DNA from: JAXLWB01 sp046328715 | GTDB taxonomy: Bacteria > Chloroflexota > Anaerolineae > Caldilineales > Caldilineaceae | DNA length: 64,000 nt | Reading direction: 5' to 3' | NCBI GenBank assembly: GCA_046328715.1 | Contig: JAXLWB010000019.1 | Location: forward strand, 1-64,000 | In this document: positions 35,284 to 43,973 of the stretch, piece after piece | Layout of the letters: each line of letters opens with the position of its first letter | Position numbering within the stretch: position 1 is the first letter of the stretch | Made by a program: the position numbers and the translations under genes | Notes under the pieces: model-generated | What the model was told of the DNA's origin: nothing | Database searches by the model: none | What the model saw: the letters and a program-made list of their open reading frames with translations, nothing else

Positions 35284-36390
35284 CTATGCATCAAAGACTA
35301 CGAGTGCCCGCGCCACGTTACCCTGTTCCAGTGCGGCAAAGCCATCATTGATCCGCTCCAGTGGCAAACGCATGGTCATCATCTCATCAAGCAGCAATTT
35401 GCCTTCCATGTAAAGGTTGGCCAGCGTAGGGAATTCGATACGCGGCCGACTCATGCCATAAGAGGTGCGCACGATTTCGCGTTCGCCCATCAGCAAGTGG
35501 AAGGGCAACGTGATCTCTTGTCCAAAGGGTGTTTTGCCTAGAATCACCACTCGTGCGCCGGGGCGTGAAGCTTCCAGGGTTTGACGCAAGGTGATGTTGT
35601 GTCCGGCAGCTTCGATGGCGGTATCTGCCCCACGGCCTTGAGTCAGCTTGCGCACAATCGCCACTGGATCATCCTGGCTTGAGTTGACGACATGGGTAGC
35701 GCCAAATTGCTGCGCCCATTGCAACTTCAGTGGGTTGATATCGACACCGACGATAATCGACGCCCCCGATAGACGGGCCCCCTGAATGGCGCTGATACCA
35801 ACCGCGCCGCAGCCGATGACGACCACACTGGATCCAGGCTTGATATGGGCGGCATGAACTGCTCCACCATAGCCGGTCATCACCGCGCAGCCGAGCAGCG
35901 CCGCCCGATCCAGGGGAAAATCTTTGCGTACCGGCACAGCCGCCTGTTCGGGCACGATGTTATATTCGGCATGGGAAGAGACCAGGCTGTAATAGTACAC
36001 CGGGCTCCCGTTGCGCCACATACGGGTTGTGCCATCAAAGAGCACACCGGCAGCATTCGCCTGACGCGCTTCTTCACAGAGGATCGGCTGCCCCTGATCG
36101 CAGTAGAAGCAATGACCACAGTTGGGGCTCCACGAGCAGACGACATGATCGCCCACTTTGACCCGCGTCACGCCTGCGCCTATCGCATCCACCACCCCAG
36201 CCCCTTCATGACCAATCACGGCGGGCAGGTTGATTGGCTGAAAGCCATGCATCGTTTCCCAGTCGGTGTGGCAAAGACCACTGGCGGCAATCTTGACACG
36301 AACTTCGCCGGGGCCGGGATCACCGATCTCGATCTCTTCAATGTCTAACTTGCCAGGGGTGTGATTCAGAACTGCGGCTCGCATTTTCAT
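35284..36390 (-). CDS. Zinc-dependent alcohol dehydrogenase (class III-like MDR)
   Basis: A 368-residue classical zinc ADH. The first in-frame ATG of the family-like part (36390, MKMRAAVLNHT) is chosen; a second lies two codons downstream. Catalytic zinc ligands are Cys in GLCHTDW and His in GHEGAG; the structural zinc Cys set is CGHCFYCDQGQPILC; the Rossmann motif is VVIGCGAVGISAIQGA. It oxidises an alcohol with NAD. The lactonase-type amidohydrolase lies downstream. A hairpin at 36405-36480 separates it from the PhyH gene upstream. Confidence 0.9.
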   Translation of the reverse strand: MKMRAAVLNHTPGKLDIEEIEIGDPGPGEVRVKIAASGLCHTDWETMHGFQPINLPAVIGHEGAGVVDAIGAGVTRVKVGDHVVCSWSPNCGHCFYCDQGQPILCEEARQANAAGVLFDGTTRMWRNGSPVYYYSLVSSHAEYNIVPEQAAVPVRKDFPLDRAALLGCAVMTGYGGAVHAAHIKPGSSVVVIGCGAVGISAIQGARLSGASIIVGVDINPLKLQWAQQFGATHVVNSSQDDPVAIVRKLTQGRGADTAIEAAGHNITLRQTLEASRPGARVVILGKTPFGQEITLPFHLLMGEREIVRTSYGMSRPRIEFPTLANLYMEGKLLLDEMMTMRLPLERINDGFAALEQGNVARALVVFDA

Positions 36391-36404
36391 AAGATTCTCG
36401 CTAA

Positions 36405-36480
36405 TTTGTACACGGGTTATCAGGATTTTCACGGATAACTCAAAAGAAATCCGTGGGTATCCCCAAAATCCGTGTACAAA
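36405..36480. repeat. Family E hairpin (TGTACACGGAT words)
   Basis: Arms 36405-36436 and 36449-36480 pair with few mismatches around a 12-base loop. It lies between two minus-strand genes. Arms with the same ends occur at 52945 and 53243. Confidence 0.8.
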
Positions 36481-36502
36481 AATCAAATGGTCAGCCTACT
36501 AA

Positions 36503-37393
36503 TTAACCGTGATAGGTGCCGCCTAGCAGATTATCCTGGGCATGGACGCCACGATAGAGCGTGCGCCGTTTGGCAGGCATGGTGGCGAGCAATTCGGCAG
36601 GCGGATTCCAGTTGTGCCATTTGCTGTTGACTGTATTGTAGCAGCTAAAGATCGCCACTCGATCATTGGTTGTATTGGTCCAGGTGGTGGCACTGTGGGT
36701 CAGCGCTTCGGTAAAGAAGAGCAACGAGCCAGCCGGGCATTCATAGGTCTCCCAGATCGGCGAGGCTGGATCGTGGATCGAAGCGGGGGCCGCATATACC
36801 CCTTTGTGTGTGCCGCTGACAAAGAGTGTGCCCCCCTTGCCCTTTTCTACCGGATTCAGTTCCCAGACCACCCGAGTCAAACCGGCGTTGGCTTTGCCCG
36901 GAATGCAGTGATAGGTGTGGGAATCCCCTGGAAAGCGCAACATGCCGCTGCCATTATGTGGTCCAAACTTGCCCTCGCCCACGGTGCGGTAAAAGAGATG
37001 ACACGACTCTTGGCGAAAGCCATAACAGTCCTGGTTGGCAAGCCCAGGATAGGCGACAAACTCGTTCATAAAGCCAACCACCAGTGGATGATCCGCCAGT
37101 CGTTGCAACGGTCCGCCGAGGGTATTGCGCTGGTATTCAGGCAGTGCTTCTGGCTCAAATTTGAGACGCAGACAGTAGTCGCGCATCTCGGCAGTCTCCT
37201 CCTGGCTCAACACGCCAGGAATTAGCAGCCAGCCGCGCAGATCGAAGAGGTATTTCTGCTCTTGAGTCAATTCGATGACGGGGTGTCCGTCGGCATTGGT
37301 GGCGGTCAGGTTGATCTTGTCGAGATCAACCGCAGCTCCCATATTTTTGTCCATGATATAGGGGCGGGTAGTGGTTCGTTCTTGGGTTGGCAT
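36503..37393 (-). CDS. PhyH-like protein 3 with altered iron motif
   Basis: A 296-residue PhyH-family protein. The start at 37393 follows AAAGAGAA; another Met 13 codons later is possible. The region that should hold the HxD iron motif reads KFGPHNGSGMLRF, so the Asp is replaced by Gly or Asn. The distal His candidate is ALTHSATTW and a later Arg is in NDRVAIFSCYN. Either the metal site is assembled differently or the enzyme has lost oxygenase activity. It is followed by the zinc ADH gene. Confidence 0.75.
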   Translation of the reverse strand: MPTQERTTTRPYIMDKNMGAAVDLDKINLTATNADGHPVIELTQEQKYLFDLRGWLLIPGVLSQEETAEMRDYCLRLKFEPEALPEYQRNTLGGPLQRLADHPLVVGFMNEFVAYPGLANQDCYGFRQESCHLFYRTVGEGKFGPHNGSGMLRFPGDSHTYHCIPGKANAGLTRVVWELNPVEKGKGGTLFVSGTHKGVYAAPASIHDPASPIWETYECPAGSLLFFTEALTHSATTWTNTTNDRVAIFSCYNTVNSKWHNWNPPAELLATMPAKRRTLYRGVHAQDNLLGGTYHG

Positions 37394-37470
37394 GGTGGAT
37401 TCTCTTTCAGAATGGTGCAGCATTCAGATAATGTATTGAGATTGGGTGTGTAAGAGATTAGAGATTGGGG

Positions 37471-37518
37471 GATTGAGAGATTAGGAGATTATGCGTGGAA
37501 TCTCCTAATCTCTCAATC
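37471..37518. repeat. Family B hairpin, perfect 20-bp arms
   Basis: Arms 37471-37490 and 37499-37518 (GATTGAGAGATTAGGAGATT and its complement) pair perfectly with an 8-base loop. More GAGATT words precede it. It lies between two minus-strand PhyH genes and ends two bases from the upstream gene's stop codon. Confidence 0.85.
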
Positions 37519-37519
37519 T

Positions 37520-38485
37520 TTATCCTTTCTCAATCGCCTTCCAGCCACGACCCGGAGAATAGACCTTGGCCGAATTGAAGCGTTCACGCAGTTGGTTGAA
37601 CGATTCAGGCGTACGGATTTCCCGTTCGGGGTGCTCCGTGTCGCGGATGACGAAGTCGGCTTCGGGTGGATAACAGGCCATGGTCACCGGCTCGCGCTCG
37701 GCTGTAACCTCTTCGGGCAGTTCGCCTACATTGTTGGGTGCCGCCGGTCCCTGATAGCGCAGATCGACACTCCAGCGCACCTCGTTGGTCTTGTTTTCAA
37801 AGGAAGCGTGCGGGGTGAGGTTGGTCATCAAGAGCGCGCTACCAGCTTTCATCGGGATCGGAATCGGTTCCTTGGCGGGCAAATCATTGGCCGTGATCTC
37901 CAGATAGCCGCCATGACCGCCGCGATGATGGGTGATAATGCCGTTTTGATGCGCTTGAGGCAGCACCCAGAGACAGCCATTTTCGAGTGTGGCATCGGTC
38001 AAGGGAATCCAGCAGGTGACGATCAGATGGCTGTCACAATGGGCGAGAAAATAGCCTGAATCCTGATGCCACGGCACTTCGCCGCGCACCCAACCTGGCA
38101 TCTTAGGGCGGATACGATAAACCGACGAACCGACGATATCAGTGCCAATCAGCGATTCGATACACCCCAAGAGCGGGGAATGGCGCAACATGCCCAACAT
38201 CGCTGGCCCACTGTAGCCACCGCCACCTTTACCCCAAATATGATGGACGATCGCCTCGGCTGCGGCTTTGTCTACAGCTTGAATATCCGCCAACCGCGTT
38301 TCAAAGGGCGAATTGGCGCAAGGGTCGGACAATTTTCCTTCTTCGACCAATTGCTGCGCTTTGAGCGCGACCATTTCGTTGATGGCTTCTTTGATCGGTA
38401 ACAGATCATCGGCGCTGTAGACATTCTCTTTCACGACATAGCCAAGTTCATGAAATTGCTTGATCTCTTCCTGCGTCAGGTGCAT
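37520..38485 (-). CDS. PhyH-family Fe(II)/2-oxoglutarate dioxygenase 4
   Basis: A 321-residue PhyH protein. MHLTQEEIKQFHELGYVV is the typical N-terminal helix of the family. HxD is in PWHQDSGYFLAH (about 138-149), the distal His in NLTPHASFENKTNE and the Arg in VRWSVDLRYQG. A GGAGG box supports the ATG. Repeat R1 lies upstream. Confidence 0.9.
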   Translation of the reverse strand: MHLTQEEIKQFHELGYVVKENVYSADDLLPIKEAINEMVALKAQQLVEEGKLSDPCANSPFETRLADIQAVDKAAAEAIVHHIWGKGGGGYSGPAMLGMLRHSPLLGCIESLIGTDIVGSSVYRIRPKMPGWVRGEVPWHQDSGYFLAHCDSHLIVTCWIPLTDATLENGCLWVLPQAHQNGIITHHRGGHGGYLEITANDLPAKEPIPIPMKAGSALLMTNLTPHASFENKTNEVRWSVDLRYQGPAAPNNVGELPEEVTAEREPVTMACYPPEADFVIRDTEHPEREIRTPESFNQLRERFNSAKVYSPGRGWKAIEKG

Positions 38486-38530
38486 TGTGAGCCTCCGTTG
38501 TCTTGGTTCAATGCCAGAAGGTCAATTCCG

Positions 38531-38675
38531 CTGGTGAAATCATTGCCCGATTAAAATCGGCTGCTGACATCGAGAAGTGCCTTCAGGCACTAAGATATTC
38601 CTTAGTCGCCGGTACCCACTGGGTGCGACTTCTCGGTGTCAGCAGAGGAATTGATTCCCTTTTTGAATTCGCCAG
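38531..38675. repeat. Dispersed repeat R1, copy 1
   Basis: A 145-base element starting CTGGTGAAATC and ending GAATTCGCCAG, with imperfect terminal inverted repeats and an inner inverted pair (GACATCGAGAAGT / ACTTCTCGGTGTC). The second copy, inverted, is at 60657-60803. It has no open frame and is MITE-like. It separates two minus-strand PhyH genes. Confidence 0.8.
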
Positions 38676-38694
38676 CAGTATCATGCTGTCACAC

Positions 38695-39549
38695 TTACCA
38701 CTTCACCACTCCACTCTCCTGTGGCACGCCGTGCAACCAATCCCAGACGCTGCGCCAGAGGACGCGATGTTTGTAGGCAGGCGATTGGTCGTCAATGGGC
38801 AGCGAAAAGGGATTGGGATTAAAGACGAAATCAGGCGAAGCATTCCAACTAGGAGCCGTGGGTTGGGAAACGCGGTCAAAGAGAAACTTGAGCATTCGCC
38901 GCGATTTATTACTCCGGTTAGGCATCCAGGCGTGCCAAATGTCGTAATGGACAATCGCCACGGTGCCCGCCTTGACGGTGAGCGGAATCTGCGATTTGAA
39001 GTTCATATAACTCGCCATGTAGGTCGAAGGCGTGTTGTGATATTGGGTGCCGGGCAGCACAATCGTTGGCCCCATCTCTTCGACCACATCCTGCGGATAA
39101 TACATGGCCAGCACTCGCTCGATGCGATGATGACGCAGGTTCACACTATCCTGATGCCAATGGCCACCGGGATGTCCTGGCGTAGTGTAGTGGCAATGGC
39201 GGTGACCGTTCATCGCATAATCGGCACCCAAAACGCTTGCTAATGCCCCGCACACCGCTGGATCGGCGTAGATTTGCTGGAGCGCGGGTACTTTGTCGAG
39301 AATGGCATCGCCAGGATTTCCGCTCTGGGCAAAGACGGCGTCGATCGCGTGGCAGATCGTCTCGTGCAACTCGTCGGGCAAGTCGGTCTGGACGATATGA
39401 TAGCCATCGATGACGAATTTGAGCATGGCCGCATCGCTCAGTAAATATTGGCGTTCCAGGGGTGCGGGTGCGCCGTTATGCCCATTCGTGTTGTGACCAT
39501 TGGTTTGTACCTGGCTTTCGCTTGTGGCACTCATCATCATCTCATTCAT
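38695..39549 (-). CDS. PhyH-family Fe(II)/2-oxoglutarate dioxygenase 5
   Basis: A 284-residue PhyH protein with a perfect-looking ribosome-binding site (GGAGGTGAT) 6 bases before the ATG. The iron motif is HWHQDSVNL (HxD) and the distal His lies in YDIWHAWMPNRSNKSRR. The first 30 residues are a polar Gln/Asn/Gly linker. Its start overlaps the end of the upstream 129-residue gene by 8 bases, indicating coupling. Confidence 0.88.
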   Translation of the reverse strand: MNEMMMSATSESQVQTNGHNTNGHNGAPAPLERQYLLSDAAMLKFVIDGYHIVQTDLPDELHETICHAIDAVFAQSGNPGDAILDKVPALQQIYADPAVCGALASVLGADYAMNGHRHCHYTTPGHPGGHWHQDSVNLRHHRIERVLAMYYPQDVVEEMGPTIVLPGTQYHNTPSTYMASYMNFKSQIPLTVKAGTVAIVHYDIWHAWMPNRSNKSRRMLKFLFDRVSQPTAPSWNASPDFVFNPNPFSLPIDDQSPAYKHRVLWRSVWDWLHGVPQESGVVKW

Positions 39550-39931
39550 GAGCCATCACCTCCATCTTCTGCAAGATAAATTCAAAGCCGACATAATCCA
39601 GTTCACGATCATCGTAGGGCGAGAGCAGATTGGGGAAGTGAATCACCTGCCAGCCATCGACCAGCGCATCGTGGACAGTTTGATAGGGCCAGTCGGAGAT
39701 CGTGCGCAAACGATCCTTGTGTCCAGGCAACGGCTCGTGTTGCGCCATGCCAATCACCGCGGCGTAGATCGAGGGCGCTTTGGTGTGCAAATAGAGCAGT
39801 CTCTGACGAGGTTGCGCCGACTGGACCAGTTGGCGTAGTTGTTGTAAATCCGCCCTGGTGACCCCGCCGTTGCTCATTTTGGCTTCGGCATCAGTCAACC
39901 AGGTTTCAAGCACTTGTTGCAAGGGTTGCAT
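39542..39931 (-). CDS. Hypothetical 129-residue protein coupled to a PhyH gene
   Basis: No family recognised. The protein is acidic and soluble with a helical N terminus (MQPLQQVLETWLTDAEAKM) and a C-terminal YDDRELDYVGFEFILQKMEV. AGGAG precedes its ATG. The 8-base overlap with the downstream PhyH gene suggests the two products act together; an accessory or specificity subunit is a guess. Confidence 0.7.
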   Translation of the reverse strand: MQPLQQVLETWLTDAEAKMSNGGVTRADLQQLRQLVQSAQPRQRLLYLHTKAPSIYAAVIGMAQHEPLPGHKDRLRTISDWPYQTVHDALVDGWQVIHFPNLLSPYDDRELDYVGFEFILQKMEVMAHE

Positions 39932-39955
39932 TGTGTCTCCTCTCGTACATTGCGA

Positions 39956-40087
39956 ACCCCACCCTAACCCTCCCCTACTGTGGGGAGGGGACTGTCACGA
40001 GGCGGATTAGGTTTATTCGTTTGTCCATAAAACTTAATCCTTTCCTACACTATTCCCTCCCTTGTTTGGGGAGGGCTAGGGTGGGGT
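39956..40087. repeat. Family J hairpin (ACCCCACCCTAACCCTCCCC)
   Basis: Outer arms 39956-39975 and 40068-40087 pair 19 of 20; an inner CTCCCCTACTGTGGGGAG stem lies in the left part. Such GGGGAGGGTTAGGGTGGGGT-type words are, to my recollection, dispersed in many bacterial genomes. It separates the small gene from the dehydratase gene. Confidence 0.8.
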
Positions 40088-40093
40088 CCGCTT

Positions 40094-41260
40094 TTACCCC
40101 TTAAAAAACGGCTCGAACCACGTTTCCGGGATTTCCAAGCCAAAACCAGGAGCGTCGCTCGGTGTCAACCAGCCATCCTGCGGCGTGGCTTGACCAGGAA
40201 GTCGCCACTCTTCGGCCAGCGGAACACCCGGTGCCGTGCCGACAAAACATTCGAGCCAGGGTACGGCAGGCGTGGCAATGCTAAAGTGCTGACCATAGGC
40301 GCTGTTGCCGCCGCCGTGCATGATCACGCTGACGCCGCCCGCATCGGCAGCCGCCGCAATCTTTTGACAGGTGGAGACGCCACCGCACCATTGAAGATCC
40401 GGTTGCAGAATGTCGGCCACTTTGTGCTGGATCGCCCACAGAAAGGGGACATGGGTGTACCAATGTTCGCCCGTTGCCAACCCTTGCCAGGGCAGCCGTT
40501 GGCGCAGTTGCAAATGGGCATCCATATCTTCCGAAATCAGACACTCCTCCAGCCACTTGAGCCGATAGGGACGCAGCACCTCGGCCAGCCGCACGGTATA
40601 CTCAACGTCGAAAGCCATCCAGCAGTCGAGCATCAGTTCGCAGGCATCGCCGATCTGCTCCCGGGTGCGGGCGATCAGCTCCTCATTTTTGCGGATGCCC
40701 TCCCAGCCATCGGCGGGGCCATAAGGACAAGCCAGCTTGAAGCCACGGAAGCCGAGTTCCTGATACCAATCGACGTCGTTGCCGGTGGCATAACAAAAGA
40801 TGCGCTCCTTCTGTTTGCCGCCTAGCAGTTGATAGACCGGTTTGTCGAGCAACTTGCCGCGCAGATCCCAGAGTGCGAGGTCCACGGCGCTGATGGCGTA
40901 AGAGGCCAGCCCGGTCGAGCCGTAGGGTTTGGTCAAGCGGAACATCATGTCGGCCAGCTTTTCGCCAGCAAAACAATCTTCGCCCACCAGTTGCGGGGCC
41001 AGGTGATCCTCGATCACGGCGGCGACCGGGCGACCATGCGAGGTCATGCCATAGCCGGTCGTGCCATCTTCGGCGGTGACACGACACCAGACGCCCTCCC
41101 ATTTAGGCAGCCACAGGTCACGATGCCGTTTTACCTTGGGATAGCGCGACATCGGATTGGCCACCTCACTCTCCACCCACCACGAAGAACGGCGGGCGGG
41201 CGTTTTGCTCTGATGAGGCGGCGCTTTGAGACGGAACGTGCGAATTTCAGTGATTTTCAT
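40094..41260 (-). CDS. L-rhamnonate dehydratase-like enolase-superfamily enzyme
   Basis: A 388-residue enzyme whose sequence follows L-rhamnonate dehydratase closely: NPMSRY near the start, SAVDLALWDLRGKLLDKPVY and LLGG, then FYATG-like FCYATGND, GIRKNEE, LMLDCWMAFDV (metal Asp), WLEECLI (Glu), GEHW (Glu/His) and ILQPDLQWCGG. It would remove water from an acid sugar to give a 2-keto-3-deoxy acid. No sugar-acid kinase is adjacent, which fits a non-phosphorylative route together with the lactonase at 34405. Confidence 0.87.
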   Translation of the reverse strand: MKITEIRTFRLKAPPHQSKTPARRSSWWVESEVANPMSRYPKVKRHRDLWLPKWEGVWCRVTAEDGTTGYGMTSHGRPVAAVIEDHLAPQLVGEDCFAGEKLADMMFRLTKPYGSTGLASYAISAVDLALWDLRGKLLDKPVYQLLGGKQKERIFCYATGNDVDWYQELGFRGFKLACPYGPADGWEGIRKNEELIARTREQIGDACELMLDCWMAFDVEYTVRLAEVLRPYRLKWLEECLISEDMDAHLQLRQRLPWQGLATGEHWYTHVPFLWAIQHKVADILQPDLQWCGGVSTCQKIAAAADAGGVSVIMHGGGNSAYGQHFSIATPAVPWLECFVGTAPGVPLAEEWRLPGQATPQDGWLTPSDAPGFGLEIPETWFEPFFKG

Positions 41261-41288
41261 AAGTAGATCAGCTTTCTATAGTGTTGAT

Positions 41289-41382
41289 CGGTACGCGGAT
41301 GACGCTGAAAAGTGCGGATAAAAGCGGATCAAAACCCCAAAAATCCACATTTATCCGTATCATCCGTGTCATCCGCGTACCG
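41289..41382. repeat. Family F-like hairpin (TACGCGGATGAC words)
   Basis: Arms 41289-41322 and 41350-41382 pair well, especially at the outer GGTACGCGGATGAC end. It lies between two minus-strand genes. Confidence 0.75.
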
Positions 41383-41390
41383 GATATTCC

Positions 41391-42953
41391 TTATATCGGT
41401 TCGAAGAAGGTCAAATCGGCTCCGAAGTTGTCCATCGCCACCACTTCGTCGCCGCGCAGACGGGTGCGAATCTGGCGGGTACGATGCTGGAGCGTGATCG
41501 TCTGCTCCTTGAGCGGGCAGGGGATCGTCAGCCAGCGGTTGATTGGGGGGTGCAAGATACACAGATAGCTGTTGCTAAACTGCCACGAGCTGCTGAGCGC
41601 CGAGAGATCGAGATCGCTCATTTGCAGCCAGGGCGGGATACGCACAAAGAGCGGCGCCGGACGTTTGACCCGAATGCGTAGTGCCGGATGGGTGTAGGGT
41701 GATTCAACCTGGATGGCGTCGGTCTCGTGGTCAAAAAGTAGGTTGACCCAATGGCCAGCCTGGTCAAAACGGGTCACTTCGCGATAGACTTCGCAAAGCG
41801 AGGCCACCGCCCCGCCGACAATGTCCATGTTGAAGCTGATATAGGTCGAGTCGCGCGGTTCGTGACCATAGGGGGCAGGGAAACCGAAGGCACCCAGATG
41901 GCGGCGTGCCATCTCGCGTTTGCCATCTTCGTGGTTGGGATTAGACGGCTCATTGATGAAGGAGTTGTCGCGCAACTGAGCCGGGAGCAGATGGCTGCGC
42001 ACAATGCGCTCGGCATCGGCATAGTACTCGGGGAAGCCCCAACGTCCCAAAATCAAGGCAGTTTCTACAACATCACCTGTGTTGTTGCACTCGCCTTTGT
42101 CGGGGTCAGAATCGTCGCTGCTCACCTCGATCACCCAGCCTAGTTCGTCACGGATCTTCCACAAGCCGTTGTCGTAGAAGGTGCGGACCCGTTGCATGAG
42201 GGCTGCGTCGTGAGTCAAATCTGCCAGTTGTGCCAGCGAGGACATGACGCAGGTCGTCGAATGAGTATGAATGCCGTGATTCTCCCGATCATAGCGACCC
42301 TCGGGCAGGAACGATTCCTTGAGCAGCTTTTCCTTGAGCACCAGTGCCAACTGGAGTGCTGGCGGATAGCCCGTCGCCCGGTAAAACTTGACCAACGGCC
42401 CCAACGCCCGCGCCAGCCCAATGATAAAGGTCGAATCGGTGAGCTTTAACCCTAACTCCCCCTCCAGCCGTTGCCGATTCCAACCCGCCTCAGCATCCCA
42501 GAGTTGCAAAATCTGGTCGATGCTCGCTTCGGCAAGCGCCCGTGCCTTAGCCGAATGACGGAAGCGAGTCAGGGCATAGAGCGCATGAAAACCCTCGCGC
42601 ACATTGTGGGTCATAAAATTGACGAGAGAACCACCGATCTCCTGACGGTTGAGCGGCAGTGGCACGGCCCCGCTGTAGGAGAAAAGGGCAGCGTTGGCAT
42701 GTTTCTCGACCGCATCCTCGTCGAGTACGACCTTCAGCGCATCCTCGGCATTGAGCAGGGCATTAAGATGGCGACCCGGCACATGTGACTCGGAATGCAT
42801 CCAGTTAAAGCTGAGAAATGCATCCGGCCGCACGCGCGAACGAAAGAAAGGAATATCGTTGTCATCAGCGTTGAAGACATTCTGCATCGTCTGGCAGCCC
42901 AGGCGGACGGCGGCGGCGATGTCGGTGGTGTTGACGTTGGCTAGTTTGGTCAT
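41391..42953 (-). CDS. Large alpha/alpha-barrel protein, glycosidase-like
   Basis: A 520-residue soluble protein without signal peptide. Residues about 60-400 are helical and contain motifs seen in (alpha/alpha)6 glycoside hydrolases such as GH127 (THSTTCVMSSLAQLAD, and ECNNTGDVVETALILG near 290-305), and the C-terminal 110 residues are beta-rich (HPALRIRVKRPAPLFVRIPPW). This layout matches beta-L-arabinofuranosidase-like proteins but the exact family is uncertain. It lies in a sugar-acid catabolic group, so release or processing of a sugar is a reasonable guess. Confidence 0.65.
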   Translation of the reverse strand: MTKLANVNTTDIAAAVRLGCQTMQNVFNADDNDIPFFRSRVRPDAFLSFNWMHSESHVPGRHLNALLNAEDALKVVLDEDAVEKHANAALFSYSGAVPLPLNRQEIGGSLVNFMTHNVREGFHALYALTRFRHSAKARALAEASIDQILQLWDAEAGWNRQRLEGELGLKLTDSTFIIGLARALGPLVKFYRATGYPPALQLALVLKEKLLKESFLPEGRYDRENHGIHTHSTTCVMSSLAQLADLTHDAALMQRVRTFYDNGLWKIRDELGWVIEVSSDDSDPDKGECNNTGDVVETALILGRWGFPEYYADAERIVRSHLLPAQLRDNSFINEPSNPNHEDGKREMARRHLGAFGFPAPYGHEPRDSTYISFNMDIVGGAVASLCEVYREVTRFDQAGHWVNLLFDHETDAIQVESPYTHPALRIRVKRPAPLFVRIPPWLQMSDLDLSALSSSWQFSNSYLCILHPPINRWLTIPCPLKEQTITLQHRTRQIRTRLRGDEVVAMDNFGADLTFFEPI

Positions 42954-43100
42954 AAGATGATTTGTGATGAGCCCGAGAAATTGTGAGATAAACTGCTCAT
43001 TGGTAACACGGATGGAAAGGAACTCGGATCTTAAGCAAAACTAGCACAGTCATCGAGCGTCCCGTGAACAATTCGTTACTTTCTCAATTCGTTGTTGCCT

Positions 43101-43895
43101 CTACTCCGTCCCCGCAAAACTCGACGTATCCCCCAACCCCTCGCTGCCCAGACCCATATACCCGCCATCGACATTCAACTCGGCGGCGGTGATGAAACTG
43201 GCGTCGTCGCTGCACAGGAAGAGGATCGCCTTGGCGACTTCGCTGGGTTCGCCCAGACGGCGCAACATGTGATAGCGCCCCCAGATCGGCTCCCACCTAG
43301 CTCGGTCATTGTTGGCGGCTTTTTGCACTTCGGGCGTCCAGATCCAGCCGGGACTGACGGCATTGACGCGGATCTTATCGATTGAGAGATCGAGTGCTTG
43401 GCACTTGGTCATGCTGACGATGGCACCTTTGGTGGCGTTGTAGGTCCAGCGGTTGGGTTGGGCGACATGGGCCGAGATGCTCGCCAGGTTGACAATCGCC
43501 CCGCCCGTCTTCCTCATGGTCGGGTGGCAGGCAGTGACCATGTTGGCATAGCCGCGCACGTTAACGCCCAAACTGCGTTCCCACTCGGCCGTGGTAGCAT
43601 CCAAGCCCTTGGCGATAAAGCTGACCGCATCATTAACCAGAAAATCAATGCGCTGCCAGCGTGCCGTCACCTGTTGCACAGCAGCTTGACAGGCGGCAGC
43701 GTCAGACACGTCGAGTTGATAGGCGGCGACCGTCTGTCCTTTAGCCCGCAACTCATTGGCCACCACTTCGCCCCGCTCGGCGTTGATATCAAAGATCGCC
43801 ACCTGTACGCCGCGCACCGCAAACTCCGCCACCGTCGCCGCCCCAATACCCGACGCCCCGCCAGTGACGATGGCGACTCGATTTGACCAGTTCAT
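43101..43895 (-). CDS. Short-chain dehydrogenase/reductase
   Basis: A 264-residue classical SDR. The start at 43895 follows AAAGGAGC. NAD-binding motif VTGGASGIGAATV, active-site NLASISAHVAQPN (Ser) and YNATKGAI (Tyr, Lys) are present; the NNAG motif is changed to NDAV. It likely oxidises a sugar or alcohol. It lies downstream of the GMC oxidoreductase on the same strand, across a family B hairpin. Confidence 0.9.
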   Translation of the reverse strand: MNWSNRVAIVTGGASGIGAATVAEFAVRGVQVAIFDINAERGEVVANELRAKGQTVAAYQLDVSDAAACQAAVQQVTARWQRIDFLVNDAVSFIAKGLDATTAEWERSLGVNVRGYANMVTACHPTMRKTGGAIVNLASISAHVAQPNRWTYNATKGAIVSMTKCQALDLSIDKIRVNAVSPGWIWTPEVQKAANNDRARWEPIWGRYHMLRRLGEPSEVAKAILFLCSDDASFITAAELNVDGGYMGLGSEGLGDTSSFAGTE

Positions 43896-43914
43896 AAGTT
43901 GCTCCTTTGTCATT

Positions 43915-43973
43915 GAGATTGGAGATTGAGAGATTAGGAGATTGCGTACGTTAATCTCCAATCTCTAATCTCC
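43915..43973. repeat. Family B hairpin
   Basis: Left arm 43915-43943 and right arm 43952-43973 of GAGATTGGAGATT words and complement, 8-base loop. It overlaps the stop codon of the GMC gene. Confidence 0.75.

Noticed and set aside
38531..38675. Insertion sequence
   Set aside because: Too short and without transposase; at most a non-autonomous element.
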